A stretch of DNA of 41,731 nucleotides from assembly GCF_000278215.1 (NCBI RefSeq), contig NZ_JH725071.1:6450-48180 (forward strand), read 5' to 3'. The DNA is from Bartonella rattimassiliensis 15908. GTDB taxonomy: Bacteria; Pseudomonadota; Alphaproteobacteria; Rhizobiales; Rhizobiaceae. Under the pieces are notes generated by a model. It was not told where the DNA came from. It did not search any database and saw only the letters and a list, made by a program, of their open reading frames with translations. Positions within the stretch are counted from its first letter, which is position 1; every line of letters begins with the position of its first letter. Of the stretch, positions 17,016-25,598 are shown piece by piece. The position numbers were made by a program, and so were the translations under genes.

Positions 17016-17233
17016 CAGTTTATTCGCGGGTGATAAAGGGCATTCTCTTCAAAAATTGTAGACTTTAATTAACAGAAATGTGGATACTTGGTATTTGCAG
17101 TGGGGATTTTTGTTGTTTAAATTCAATCTTTAAATTAGAATGCAGGCGTTATTTTAGACAAAGCTTTAAGTTTTACATTCTTCTCATTATTCAGAGTAAA
17201 CGGGGGTATATTCTTAAAAGCGGGGATGGGAGA
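17016..17233 (+). other. Gap between traC and trbB with 20-bp repeat
   Basis: A frame is open here and joins trbB, but the encoded residues look non-coding and the TrbB family starts at 17234. The gap holds the second exact copy of the 20-bp repeat at 17028-17047 (first copy 11781-11800). I see no strong terminator. Confidence 0.6.
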
Positions 17234-18208
17234 ATGACTGTCACAGCATTTAAAGATGGGCACAGTTCAGAGCAAGATAGACGTCTCATTGAGAAGCTGC
17301 GTTTTGAATTTGGACAGCAGGTATGGGATTATCTAGACGATCCTACAGTCATAGAAATTATGTTAAATCCCGATGGCACTTTGTGGGTTGAACATTTGGG
17401 AGAACCCAAAAAAGCTGTCGGCGTGATGGAAGCGCATAGGGCAGAAGCCGCTATGGGGACAGTAGCTACAGCTCTTGGAACTCAAATTACCAAAGAAAGT
17501 CCTATTCTTGAATGCGAATTACCCATGAATGGAAGCCGCTTTGAAGCGGTTATTCCACCTATTGTTTCAGCCCCAGCATTTACAATCCGAAAAAAAGCGA
17601 CGCAAATTTTTACTTTGGATGATTATGTAGCAAAAAAAATTATTACTCCACATCAAAAGTTAGTTTTAAGTGATGCGGTGAAAAATCACAAAAATATTCT
17701 TGTTGTTGGGGGAACAGGAACAGGAAAAACTACCTTAACAAACGCAATTTTAAAGGAAATGACAGATACATATCCAGAAGAGCGTTTTGTTATTATTGAA
17801 GATACAGCAGAACTTCAATGTGCAGCACCTAACACCGTGATATTTCGAGTTGTAGAATATATTGATATGATACGGTTGTTAAAAGTGACCATGCGTATGG
17901 CTCCAGATCGTATTATTGTTGGTGAAGTGAGAGATGGCGCCGCTTTAGCATTACTAAAAAGCTGGAATACAGGACACCCAGGAGGGATAGCGACAGTTCA
18001 TGCTAATGATGCAACGGCAGGATTAACAAGAATTCAACAACTAATATCAGAAGCAAATGCTGCTCCTATGCAATCGTTGATAGCCGAAACAATTGATGTC
18101 GTACTAAGCATTGAAAAAACTTCATCTGGTCGAACAGTTAAAGAAATTATTGAAGTTTGTGGGTACGACCATGCAACCAATAAATATATAGTAAATCTCA
18201 TTCATTAA
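17234..18208 (+). CDS. trbB: TrbB (VirB11-type) traffic ATPase
   Basis: The 324-residue hexameric ATPase powers pilus assembly and substrate passage. Walker A GGTGTGKTTLTNA is near residue 158, followed by an Asp box (VIIEDTAELQC) and RMAPDRIIVGEVRDG with GHPGGIATVHAND. Family length is about 320. I chose ATG 17234 over the longer frame from 17078 because the extra residues are unlike TrbB. Confidence 0.95.
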   Translation: MTVTAFKDGHSSEQDRRLIEKLRFEFGQQVWDYLDDPTVIEIMLNPDGTLWVEHLGEPKKAVGVMEAHRAEAAMGTVATALGTQITKESPILECELPMNGSRFEAVIPPIVSAPAFTIRKKATQIFTLDDYVAKKIITPHQKLVLSDAVKNHKNILVVGGTGTGKTTLTNAILKEMTDTYPEERFVIIEDTAELQCAAPNTVIFRVVEYIDMIRLLKVTMRMAPDRIIVGEVRDGAALALLKSWNTGHPGGIATVHANDATAGLTRIQQLISEANAAPMQSLIAETIDVVLSIEKTSSGRTVKEIIEVCGYDHATNKYIVNLIH

Positions 18209-18221
18209 AAAGGAGCAAAAT

Positions 18222-18620
18222 ATGCAATTACCTTCAATACAGACAAAAAATAACTCATATAATCATATTGTGATATTTTTTCTTATTGTAGGAGTAGCAT
18301 TTCTGCTCTGTCTTATTTTAGGAGATATAGCACATGCTTCTGATGCAGGAGCTGGTGGAGGAGCATCTCTACCATGGGAGGGACCTCTTAAGAAGTTGGA
18401 CAAATCAATTTCTGGACCCGTTGCTTTTGTTGTTTCTTTATTGGGGCTTGTTGCTGGTGGAGCTACATTGATTTTTGGTGGTGAAATTAGCGAATTTACA
18501 AAGCGTATTATTTATCTTGTTTTGGTTATCAGTGTAATTGTTTTTGCACGCAGTCTTCTTACAGGTGCTCTTTTTTCTGGTGCTGTTGTTCCTGCTAGCG
18601 TTTTGGTTGGAGGAATTTAA
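18222..18620 (+). CDS. trbC: TrbC (VirB2-type) pilin precursor
   Basis: The 132-residue precursor has a long signal region (about 1-40, cleavage likely after AHA in GDIAHASDAG) and two membrane segments separated by a short polar loop (GPVAFVVSLLGLVAGGATLI, then a second at 90-115). In Trb systems the pilin is trimmed and cyclised by TraF. The stop overlaps the trbD start (TAATG). Confidence 0.92.
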   Translation: MQLPSIQTKNNSYNHIVIFFLIVGVAFLLCLILGDIAHASDAGAGGGASLPWEGPLKKLDKSISGPVAFVVSLLGLVAGGATLIFGGEISEFTKRIIYLVLVISVIVFARSLLTGALFSGAVVPASVLVGGI

Positions 18621-18925
18621 TGGGAGAAAAACGGTATACACAACTGTTTCGTTCTCTTCACAGACCTCAACAAATTATGGGGGGCGAACGAGAATTGATG
18701 CTGTTATCAATGCTTTTAACTGGTATTCTTATCGTTTCAGCAATGAATATTGTAGCAGCAACTATTGGTATTTGTATTTGGTTTGTTTCTCTTTATGTTC
18801 TACGGAGAATGGCAAAATTTGATCCCGTTTTATCTCGAATTTATATTCGTCAATTGAAATATCGTAGCTATTACCCTCCTTTTTCACGTCCATTCCGTGT
18901 TGCAAAGTCAACAAGGGTATATTGA
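18620..18925 (+). CDS. trbD: TrbD (VirB3-type) membrane protein
   Basis: The 101-residue protein has an N-terminal TrbD/VirB3 motif (LFRSLHRPQQIMGGERELM) and one to two membrane segments (about 35-65). It is short, conserved in position before trbE, and overlaps trbE by TGATG. It associates with the TrbE ATPase in the inner membrane. Confidence 0.92.
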   Translation: MGEKRYTQLFRSLHRPQQIMGGERELMLLSMLLTGILIVSAMNIVAATIGICIWFVSLYVLRRMAKFDPVLSRIYIRQLKYRSYYPPFSRPFRVAKSTRVY

Positions 18926-21429
18926 TGCTTAAGTTAAAACATTTTCGCTCTACGCTTGCAGGACTTCCTGATCTTTTAAATTTTGCAGCTTTAATTGATG
19001 ACGGCATTATTTTGGGAAAAGATGGTTCTTTGTTGGCTGGTTTTTTCATTCGTGGGGATGATCCCATGTCAGCAACAGACACAGAACGAAATTATATAAC
19101 AAGTTTGGTTAATACGTACCTTTCTCGATTTCATTCTGGGTGGGCTATATGGGTAGATGCCATACGCATAGAGTCACCAAGTTATTCAGATCCAGAATTA
19201 TCTCATTTCCCTGATCCTATTACAGCATTGATTGATGCAGAAAGGCGGTTCTATTTTAAGAAAAGTGAAGTGCATTATGAGACAGAGTATGCTTTGCTAA
19301 TGCAATATCTACCACCTACTCGGAAATCATCAAAATTAGGGGAAATTATTTATGATGATGATACCATTGAGTCAACTACACCCGCTGAACGTTTGCTTGA
19401 TGAATTCAAAAAGAAAATAGATGATTTTTATATTGGTCTTGGTGATCTGCTTAAAATGCAGAGGATGAAAACAATCACTATTAAAAATGGTGATGACGTC
19501 TACGACAGTGATCAACTTGTTAATTATTTACATTATGCGATTAATGGCGAAGCGATTGCTCTTCGCATACCAGATTGTCCAATGTATTTGGATTCATGGC
19601 TTGGTTATACTGATTTATGGTCTGGAGATATTCCACGACTTGGAGATAGATTTATAGCATGTATTTCAATCGATGGCTTTCCAATGGCTAGTTATCCTGG
19701 AATATTAGATATTCTTGATGGTTTACCTTTACATTATAGATGGTCAAGTCGTTTTATATTTATGGACCAGCATGAAGCTGTTGCAGCGTTAAATAAATAT
19801 AGGTTGAAATGGCAACAAAAAGTGAGGGGATTTTTTTCGCAGGTTTTTAAAACCAATAAAGGGACAATTAATACTGATGCTTTGTTGATGGCTCAACAAG
19901 CTGAAATAGCAATGAACGAAGCTCGTTCAGGTCTTGTTGCTTATGGTTATTATTCACCAACAATTGTTTTGATGCATGAAGACCGTGAGGTTTTGGCAGA
20001 AAATGCACGATTGGTTAGACGCGAAATTGAACATAAAGGTTTTGCAGCACGCATTGAAACAGTCAATACAATGGAAGCATGGTTAGGATCAATTGCTGGT
20101 CAAACTTATCCAAATATTAGACGTCCACTAATTAATACTCAAAGTTTGTCTGATATGTTGCCTCTCTCAAGTGTATGGCCGGGTCTACAATATAATCCTT
20201 GTCCACTTTATCCTGATAATTCTCCTGCTTTAGCTCAAGTTGTCACAACAGGAGCAACGCCATTTCGGATTAATTTACATGTTGATGATGTTGGCCACAC
20301 ACTCGTATTTGGTCCAACCGGAGCAGGAAAATCAACACTTTTAGCTTTTTTATTAGCACAAGCACGTCGATATTGGTCAAGAGAAACAGATGAGAATGGC
20401 AAGCATTTACCAACTAATATTACTGCTTTTGATAAAGGGCGTTCATTATATACGTTGTGTCATGCTGTAAATGGTCGTCATTACGATATTGGGGAAAGTG
20501 ATAGTGCTGTTGGTGCTCTTATGCCTCTTGCAGAAATTGATACAGAAGCCGATAATTTGTGGGCGCAAGAATGGATTGCTATTTGCTATGAATTGCAAAC
20601 TGGACAAGCGCCGTCTCCTAAACAAAAAATGGAAATTCATCGTGCAATGAAACAAATGAGACAAACACCTAAAGGTATGCGCTCACTTGGAAATTTTGTT
20701 ACGACGGTTCAGGATGAGGCAATCCGTCAAGCGCTTGCACATTATACAATTTCTGGCGCCATGGGACATTTGTTAGATGGTCAAGAACAATGTGAAGATT
20801 ATAATGATTTTATTGTTTATGAAATTGATGAACTTATGAAGTTAGGTGATAAGAATGGCTTGCCTGTCTTATTGTATTTATTTAGACGATTTGAAAGAAG
20901 CTTAAAAGGACAACCCTCTATTCTTTCACTTGATGAAGCATGGATTATGCTTGGCCACCCTGTGTTTCGTGAAAAAATCCGCGAATGGTTAAAAGAATTA
21001 AGAAAAAAGAATTGCCTTGTAATTATGGCAACGCAAAGTCTCTCCGATGCAGTTCGTTCTGGTATTCTTGATGTTTTGTTGGAACAATGTCCTACCAAAA
21101 TTCTACTTCCTAATGAGGAGGCAGAAACAAAAGGAGCCGAGGGAGCACCTGGGGCGATAGATCTTTATAGAATGATTGGTTTAAATGATAAAGAAATTAA
21201 AATTATAAAAACAGCAAAAAAGAAAAGGCAATATTATTATAAATCTATTCTTGGACGTCGTCTTTTTGAATTGGGGTTGGGTGATCTTGCTCTTTCCTTT
21301 GTAGCAATTTCTAGCAAAGAAGATCTTGCTAAAGTCAAAAAACTTATAAATGAAAATAGAGAAAGTTGGTCTTTAAAATGGCTTGAAATGAGGGGAGTTC
21401 ATTATGAAAAATACCTTGAAGAAACTTAA
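18925..21429 (+). CDS. trbE: TrbE (VirB4-type) ATPase
   Basis: The 834-residue ATPase is the largest engine of the channel. Walker A FGPTGAGKSTLLAFLLAQ is near residue 462 and Walker B LSLDEAWIMLGHP near 667. Further family blocks are the N-terminal FIRGDDP region and MATQSLSDAV. I chose ATG 18925, which overlaps the trbD stop; a TTG one codon earlier is possible. The 3' end overlaps trbJ by 26 bases. Confidence 0.95.
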   Translation: MLKLKHFRSTLAGLPDLLNFAALIDDGIILGKDGSLLAGFFIRGDDPMSATDTERNYITSLVNTYLSRFHSGWAIWVDAIRIESPSYSDPELSHFPDPITALIDAERRFYFKKSEVHYETEYALLMQYLPPTRKSSKLGEIIYDDDTIESTTPAERLLDEFKKKIDDFYIGLGDLLKMQRMKTITIKNGDDVYDSDQLVNYLHYAINGEAIALRIPDCPMYLDSWLGYTDLWSGDIPRLGDRFIACISIDGFPMASYPGILDILDGLPLHYRWSSRFIFMDQHEAVAALNKYRLKWQQKVRGFFSQVFKTNKGTINTDALLMAQQAEIAMNEARSGLVAYGYYSPTIVLMHEDREVLAENARLVRREIEHKGFAARIETVNTMEAWLGSIAGQTYPNIRRPLINTQSLSDMLPLSSVWPGLQYNPCPLYPDNSPALAQVVTTGATPFRINLHVDDVGHTLVFGPTGAGKSTLLAFLLAQARRYWSRETDENGKHLPTNITAFDKGRSLYTLCHAVNGRHYDIGESDSAVGALMPLAEIDTEADNLWAQEWIAICYELQTGQAPSPKQKMEIHRAMKQMRQTPKGMRSLGNFVTTVQDEAIRQALAHYTISGAMGHLLDGQEQCEDYNDFIVYEIDELMKLGDKNGLPVLLYLFRRFERSLKGQPSILSLDEAWIMLGHPVFREKIREWLKELRKKNCLVIMATQSLSDAVRSGILDVLLEQCPTKILLPNEEAETKGAEGAPGAIDLYRMIGLNDKEIKIIKTAKKKRQYYYKSILGRRLFELGLGDLALSFVAISSKEDLAKVKKLINENRESWSLKWLEMRGVHYEKYLEET

Positions 21430-22159
21430 ATCTTTTTCTGTTATTGGTGTGTTTTGTTTAGTAAATTGCGGTTCTATAGTTTATTCAACGAATGCTTTTG
21501 CAATTTTTTGCACAAATTGTGCAACTGTTTGGAACCAAATGAACGGATATGTTGAAGCTGTAAATACACAACTCAACACTGCTAAACAACTTCAAACACA
21601 GCTTCAACAATACAAGGATATGATAAAACAGGGACTTTCATTTTCGAGTCCACAATTTGATGGTTTACAGAGTACCTTACAAAAATTGAAACAAGTTTAT
21701 CAAGATAGTCAGAGCATTTCTTATAATATGGGAAATCTAAATAGTAGGTTTGAACAAATGTTTCCTGGTTATGAAAACTATTTAGAAAACTCTGGAAAAA
21801 TAAGTCCAACAAAAGACTATAGAAAATGGTCAGAAAGAGGTCTTTCTAATTCACGTATTGCCATTGAAGCAGCAGGAATTAACACGAGTAGCTTTGATGA
21901 CGAAGACAAACTGATGCAAAAACTTGTTAATCGTTCGGCAAGCGCTGAAGGGCGTATGCAAGCGATTCAAGCTGGAAATGAAATTGCCGCACAACAAGTA
22001 AAACAGTTGCAGCTACTTCGGGAGCTTGTTGCTAATAATACCACTTTACAAGCAAACTACACAGCCAATGAGATAGAGCGCAGAGCAAAATATGAAGCTG
22101 ATGCTGAAAAGTTTTTTGAAACAAAATCGCCAGATACAGATCGTGGACATGAATTTTAA
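21404..22159 (+). CDS. trbJ: TrbJ (VirB5-type) pilus-associated protein
   Basis: The 251-residue secreted protein has a signal peptide ending near VYSTNAFA and a CTNCATVWNQM motif followed by a long coiled coil (TAKQLQTQLQQYKDMIKQG), typical of TrbJ. The C-terminal 15 residues (FETKSPDTDRGHEF) are unusual: they are nearly identical to the end of the inverted lipoprotein at 23706. This suggests the ends were exchanged by recombination. trbL starts two bases after the stop. Confidence 0.9.
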   Translation: MKNTLKKLKSFSVIGVFCLVNCGSIVYSTNAFAIFCTNCATVWNQMNGYVEAVNTQLNTAKQLQTQLQQYKDMIKQGLSFSSPQFDGLQSTLQKLKQVYQDSQSISYNMGNLNSRFEQMFPGYENYLENSGKISPTKDYRKWSERGLSNSRIAIEAAGINTSSFDDEDKLMQKLVNRSASAEGRMQAIQAGNEIAAQQVKQLQLLRELVANNTTLQANYTANEIERRAKYEADAEKFFETKSPDTDRGHEF

Positions 22160-22162
22160 AAA
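22107..22162. repeat. 56-bp inverted repeat around trbL, left arm
   Basis: This arm and its reverse complement at 23703-23758 match over 56 bases with one visible mismatch. It encodes the last residues of TrbJ. The arms flank trbL exactly, so recombination between them would flip trbL relative to its promoter. Confidence 0.9.
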
Positions 22163-23616
22163 TGGAAAATTACCAAGTGTTAAAAAACAACAAACACACT
22201 TTTTTAATATTTTTTTTGATTGTGCTAGGATATTTATTTTTTACAGATAGTTCTTTTGCAGAAGGCTTAGACAAAACTAGGGCGTTTAGTGGTTTATTGG
22301 ATTTGATACAAAAGCAATCTCATCAATGGTATTCAAAACTACATTATTATGGTTTTCGTCTTTTTTGGTTATTAGCTACGCTTCAATTTATTATTAGCTT
22401 TATTCCTCTTTTGTTTAAACAATCTGATATTGCTGATTTTGTAGGAGAATTGGTTAAGTTCATTCTTGTGATAGGTTTTTTTGCTGCTCTTTTGGAATAC
22501 TCTCAAGAATGGGGGGAAGCCATTGTTAATAGTTTCCGTACAGCTGCAGCTCATGCGAGTGGAAGAGCCAGGGGTCTTTTTCCCGCAGATGTTTTGGGCG
22601 AAGCTTCTGATATCATGGAAGCTATGGTCAATGTTTCAACTTTGAATCCTATAACTGCTGTGTTGATTGCTGTTCAGTCTGTTATTGTTTTTTTCTGCTT
22701 TTGTTTTATTGCTGTTTTACTAGCTGTTACGCTTGTTGAATCGTATATTGTAATCAATGCATCTGTTATATTTATGGGTTTTGGTGCTTCTCAATGGACA
22801 CGAGAGATAAGTATAACAACATTTCGCTACGCTGTCTCTGTTGGTGCAAAATTATTCGTAATTACACTCTTAGTGACTTTGATTGTTGATGCTATGGAGA
22901 CATGGAGAGAAGCATATGTTTATTCTTCTGCATCGAATTGGACATTGCTAGGACTTTCTTTGTTATGTGCGTATTTAACAAAGACTATTCCAGAAATTAT
23001 TGCTGGTTTAGTTTCTGGATCAAGTGGTGGTAGTGGTGCAGCTATTGGAGCAATGGCTGGTGCTGCTGCAGGAGCAGCTGTTGCGGCTGCAAGTGGTGGA
23101 GCAGGAGCATCAGTTGTTCCTGGTGAAGCATCTGCTGCTGGTGGAGCAGGTAGTGTTTTAGGAGGAGGAGCAAGTGGTGGAATAGGTGGTGGTGGATCTA
23201 TGATGGGAGCAAGTGATAGCACAAACGCCTCTCAAATGACCGGGAATTCTTTTAAAGATAGTACTAATAAATCTCAATCGGGCGGAAATCCACGTGTTGC
23301 TGGAGGGGAAAACCGCTCCACCAGCACTGGTCAACTTCAAGGTAGACCTGGTACCCAAAGTCAACCTAAAGCTGAAATTAGAAATGTTCCTGATGTTGCT
23401 GATATGGCTTTAAAAATTGCAGGAACTATGGCTGCTATTTGTGTTCCTGGAATGGAAGACGCTGCAAACCTTAGTCTTAATGCTCCACCTACTCCACCAG
23501 AATATAACGATATCCAATTTTCTAGTGATGACAAATCTCAATCTGACGAAGCTAGAACAAGTAATATTACTGAAAATACAATCTCGGGAGCAGAATCTGA
23601 AATAGATAAGAAATAA
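22162..23616 (+). CDS. trbL: TrbL (VirB6-type) polytopic membrane protein
   Basis: The 484-residue protein has an N-terminal signal or membrane segment and five or more further membrane segments through residue ~280. A Gly/Ala/Ser-rich low-complexity stretch (about 288-350) and a polar tail follow; this is the standard TrbL layout. It forms the inner-membrane channel. It is flanked by the 56-bp inverted repeat, and no clear terminator separates it from the following region. Confidence 0.92.
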   Translation: MENYQVLKNNKHTFLIFFLIVLGYLFFTDSSFAEGLDKTRAFSGLLDLIQKQSHQWYSKLHYYGFRLFWLLATLQFIISFIPLLFKQSDIADFVGELVKFILVIGFFAALLEYSQEWGEAIVNSFRTAAAHASGRARGLFPADVLGEASDIMEAMVNVSTLNPITAVLIAVQSVIVFFCFCFIAVLLAVTLVESYIVINASVIFMGFGASQWTREISITTFRYAVSVGAKLFVITLLVTLIVDAMETWREAYVYSSASNWTLLGLSLLCAYLTKTIPEIIAGLVSGSSGGSGAAIGAMAGAAAGAAVAAASGGAGASVVPGEASAAGGAGSVLGGGASGGIGGGGSMMGASDSTNASQMTGNSFKDSTNKSQSGGNPRVAGGENRSTSTGQLQGRPGTQSQPKAEIRNVPDVADMALKIAGTMAAICVPGMEDAANLSLNAPPTPPEYNDIQFSSDDKSQSDEARTSNITENTISGAESEIDKK

Positions 23617-23702
23617 AGAAACTATGGTTTTCTTTTTAAGAAGTAGACAGTAGCTTCTTTATTTCAAGATTGATAACTCATATTTTATGGTCGTAGGATA
23701 TT

Positions 23703-23758
23703 TTTTTAAAATTCATGTCCACGATCTGTATCTGGCGATTTTGTTCCAAAAAACTTTT
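23703..23758. repeat. 56-bp inverted repeat around trbL, right arm
   Basis: This is the reverse complement of 22107-22162 and encodes the C-terminal end of the minus-strand lipoprotein (KSPDTDRGHEF). The region 23617-23702 has no gene. Confidence 0.9.
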
Positions 23759-23870
23759 TAGTTTGTTCTTCTTGTTGTGCTCGACGTTTTTCTTCTTCGC
23801 TTTTACCACAACCCGTAAGGCTTAATCCTATAGTTAATATAGCCATGCTTACTAAAATCAATTTTTTCAT
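23706..23870 (-). CDS. trbK: TrbK-like entry-exclusion lipoprotein (inverted)
   Basis: The 54-residue lipoprotein has signal MKKLILVSMAILTIGLSLTG with lipobox LTGC (Cys21), then a short charged tail (KSEEEKRRAQQEEQTKK). TrbK of RP4 is a small lipoprotein encoded between trbJ and trbL that blocks entry of a second like plasmid. Here it lies beyond trbL on the other strand, and its last residues equal those of TrbJ. The RBS AAAGAGGG precedes the ATG at 23870. The identification rests on size, lipobox and neighbourhood. Its expression needs its own promoter, which I do not clearly see in 23880-24000. Confidence 0.75.
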   Translation of the reverse strand: MKKLILVSMAILTIGLSLTGCGKSEEEKRRAQQEEQTKKFFGTKSPDTDRGHEF

Positions 23871-24011
23871 TTTATCCCTCTTTAAATATCAGATGTGTTG
23901 ATAGTTTTGCTCAAGATGCAAAGTAATTTCTTTGCTGTATCAGAAGACAGGTTTAGTGATTATAATTTTGTTTTTTTAATTAGCGTTGTTAATGGGAGGA
24001 TATGTGAACAG

Positions 24012-24266
24012 TTATTGTAAATATCTTATAAGTTTCTCATAGTAAAACATGAGAAGGAAAGAGCCAAAACTTGCAATAAACAACTGAATCATAAAGTATA
24101 TTAATGATGGTGACCAACTTGCCGTTGAAAATTGTATTGCAATAGGAAATCCGACTAATGTTGCAAAACACATAAGCATAATAATGCTTAGTATTAATCT
24201 TAACGGACCACGAAGCCATAAAAGAAAAAGGAGCAATCCCTTTTTGCCTATCTGTATTGTTGTCAT
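24012..24266 (-). CDS. Small two-segment membrane protein, unknown
   Basis: The 84-residue protein has two or three hydrophobic stretches (LLLFLLWLRGPLRLILSIIM, then a C-terminal pair ending FGSFLLMFYYEKLIRYL). I chose ATG 24266 because GAGGGGGG precedes it; a longer frame to 24356 lacks such a signal. I do not recognise it. It follows the RepL-like gene on the same strand, 68 bases away, so co-transcription is plausible. Confidence 0.6.
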   Translation of the reverse strand: MTTIQIGKKGLLLFLLWLRGPLRLILSIIMLMCFATLVGFPIAIQFSTASWSPSLIYFMIQLFIASFGSFLLMFYYEKLIRYLQ

Positions 24267-24333
24267 TGATCCCCCCTCTAATATTATAGTTAATTCGGTC
24301 TCACCGTATACATAGAACGATAAATGATACAAG

Positions 24334-24918
24334 TCATATTTTTGTAAAATCTTCAAGATCTGTTTGATATTCTACAGATGAAATATCTGATTTGGTAGAA
24401 GATAGTTCTATTTTATATTCTTTCATAAAAATAATTTTATCTCCTTTGAATAATAGAATTGGATTAACCCAATATTGATTAGGTAATTTTGGTTTTAAAA
24501 TTCCTTTTTGTATGAGCTCTCTTAAGCCATTGTGAAAAGTCCTGTCGACCATATCGCGTTTTTTCCCATTAACGCCTCCATCAAACCAAATTAGAGTAAT
24601 ACTATTGTTGTTTTTGTTTTCTAGCTTATTAGACTGGCGTTCTTCTAAAACAATTACCAAAGCACGATGACCTGTACGAGATAAATTAAAAACTGTTTGG
24701 ATTCCATCGGCAAAGATTTCTATGAAGTTTTCTTCATTTGTTTTCCCTGTCACATGAATTGTAGGTATTACCTCTGTTCTATTCGTCTCAGAGTTGATAA
24801 ATTTTTGTTGTGTAATGGATGTTTTTACAATCTTATTATCTGCAAAAATTTCAGATTTTTTGAGAAAAGGATTTTCACGAGGTGAAAATTTTTGCTTTCG
24901 CAAGTTTATTTTATCCAT
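24334..24918 (-). CDS. RepL-like plasmid replication/winged-helix protein
   Basis: The 194-residue protein has a C-terminal winged-helix-like segment, FHNGLRELIQKGILKPKLPN, followed by QYWVNPILLFKGDKI. The pattern 'G-I-L/I ... YxxNPxxxFKGD' is typical of the RepL group of plasmid initiators. A second, frameshifted relative (RSWYFINPDFLLN) lies at 25112. It could be an initiator of a secondary replicon or a RepL-derived regulator. The region 24919-25111 is AT-rich and contains GGTAATTAAGTTACC (25032-25046), a near copy of which lies at 40261, so it may hold binding sites. Confidence 0.6.
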   Translation of the reverse strand: MDKINLRKQKFSPRENPFLKKSEIFADNKIVKTSITQQKFINSETNRTEVIPTIHVTGKTNEENFIEIFADGIQTVFNLSRTGHRALVIVLEERQSNKLENKNNNSITLIWFDGGVNGKKRDMVDRTFHNGLRELIQKGILKPKLPNQYWVNPILLFKGDKIIFMKEYKIELSSTKSDISSVEYQTDLEDFTKI

Positions 24919-25111
24919 TTTGATTATCCATTGAATTTTTATGCATTGATTACAAGTTTAGAATTTTTTTTTCGTAAAACAAAAAATCAACTTGACCTTC
25001 AAACGAATACAAGATGGTTTACATTATATGGTAATTAAGTTACCACAAATGATCGTTAGTATATCAACTAAATAAAGAAAGCAAACAGTTAGGTACGATC
25101 AGTGTCCTTTC

Positions 25112-25488
25112 GTGAATGATCTTGTACTTTCTACTAAGGATTCAGAAGGGCAGATTATTACTAATGTCGCACTCATTTTTGATCTCAAAGCAGCAGGAAT
25201 AAAAGTTTTTTTAGTTTTGGCTTGGATACTTCGGAACAAATTAATCCACACGAATACAATAGTTTTGGATAAAGCTGTTTTAAAAATGTTTTTTGCATCT
25301 CAAGATAAGAAACTGGCATTATCACCAACAACCTTTTTCGTGATATAGCAGAGTTAGAAAAGGCTGGTATTATTGCTAAACAAAACCATAGAAGCTGGTA
25401 CTTCATAAATCCAGATTTTTTATTGAATCGTAATTCGGTTATTTTTAAAAATAATATTAATTTCAAGAATAGCAAAACGGGGACCTAA
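25112..25488 (+). pseudogene. RepL-like gene, frameshifted
   Basis: The first part (GTG 25112, MNDLVLSTKDSEGQIITNV..) breaks near 25305-25312. The second part continues in another frame with IITNNLFRDIAELEKAGIIA, then RSWYFINPDFLLNRN, to TAA 25486-25488. Restoring one base in the AAGAAAC region joins both halves. The joined protein resembles RepL-type winged-helix proteins and the gene at 24334. The repC leader repeat starts immediately after. Confidence 0.65.
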
Positions 25489-25499
25489 TTTTAACTATG

Positions 25500-25527
25500 T
25501 TGAAATTTTTATTCTTTCTAGTATAGT
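25500..25527 (+). promoter_or_regulatory. Promoter of the repC leader, copy 1
   Basis: TTGAAA (25500-25505), a 16-base spacer and TATAGT (25522-25527) are conserved in the second copy at 40332-40359. This would start an mRNA that reads through the tiny ORF at 25584 and the antisense-RNA region into repC. Confidence 0.6.
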
Positions 25528-25583
25528 TAAATCTTGACTCATTGGATAAAGTCATGATTCATTTTAAACGAGAGGGAAATAGA

Positions 25584-25598
25584 ATGGCAAAAAAATAA
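25584..25598 (+). CDS. Four-residue leader ORF (MAKK) before repC
   Basis: ATG-GCA-AAA-AAA-TAA follows a strong Shine-Dalgarno, GAGAGGGAAATAGA. It is identical in the second repC leader at 40416-40430. Its last codons overlap the T-run side of the predicted ctRNA terminator. A ribosome on this ORF could influence folding of the leader. Coding in the usual sense is not claimed. Confidence 0.45.
   Translation: MAKK

Noticed and set aside
22920..23222. 100-codon Pro/Ala-rich minus-strand frame inside trbL
   Set aside because: It is the mirror of the Gly/Ala-rich low-complexity part of TrbL.
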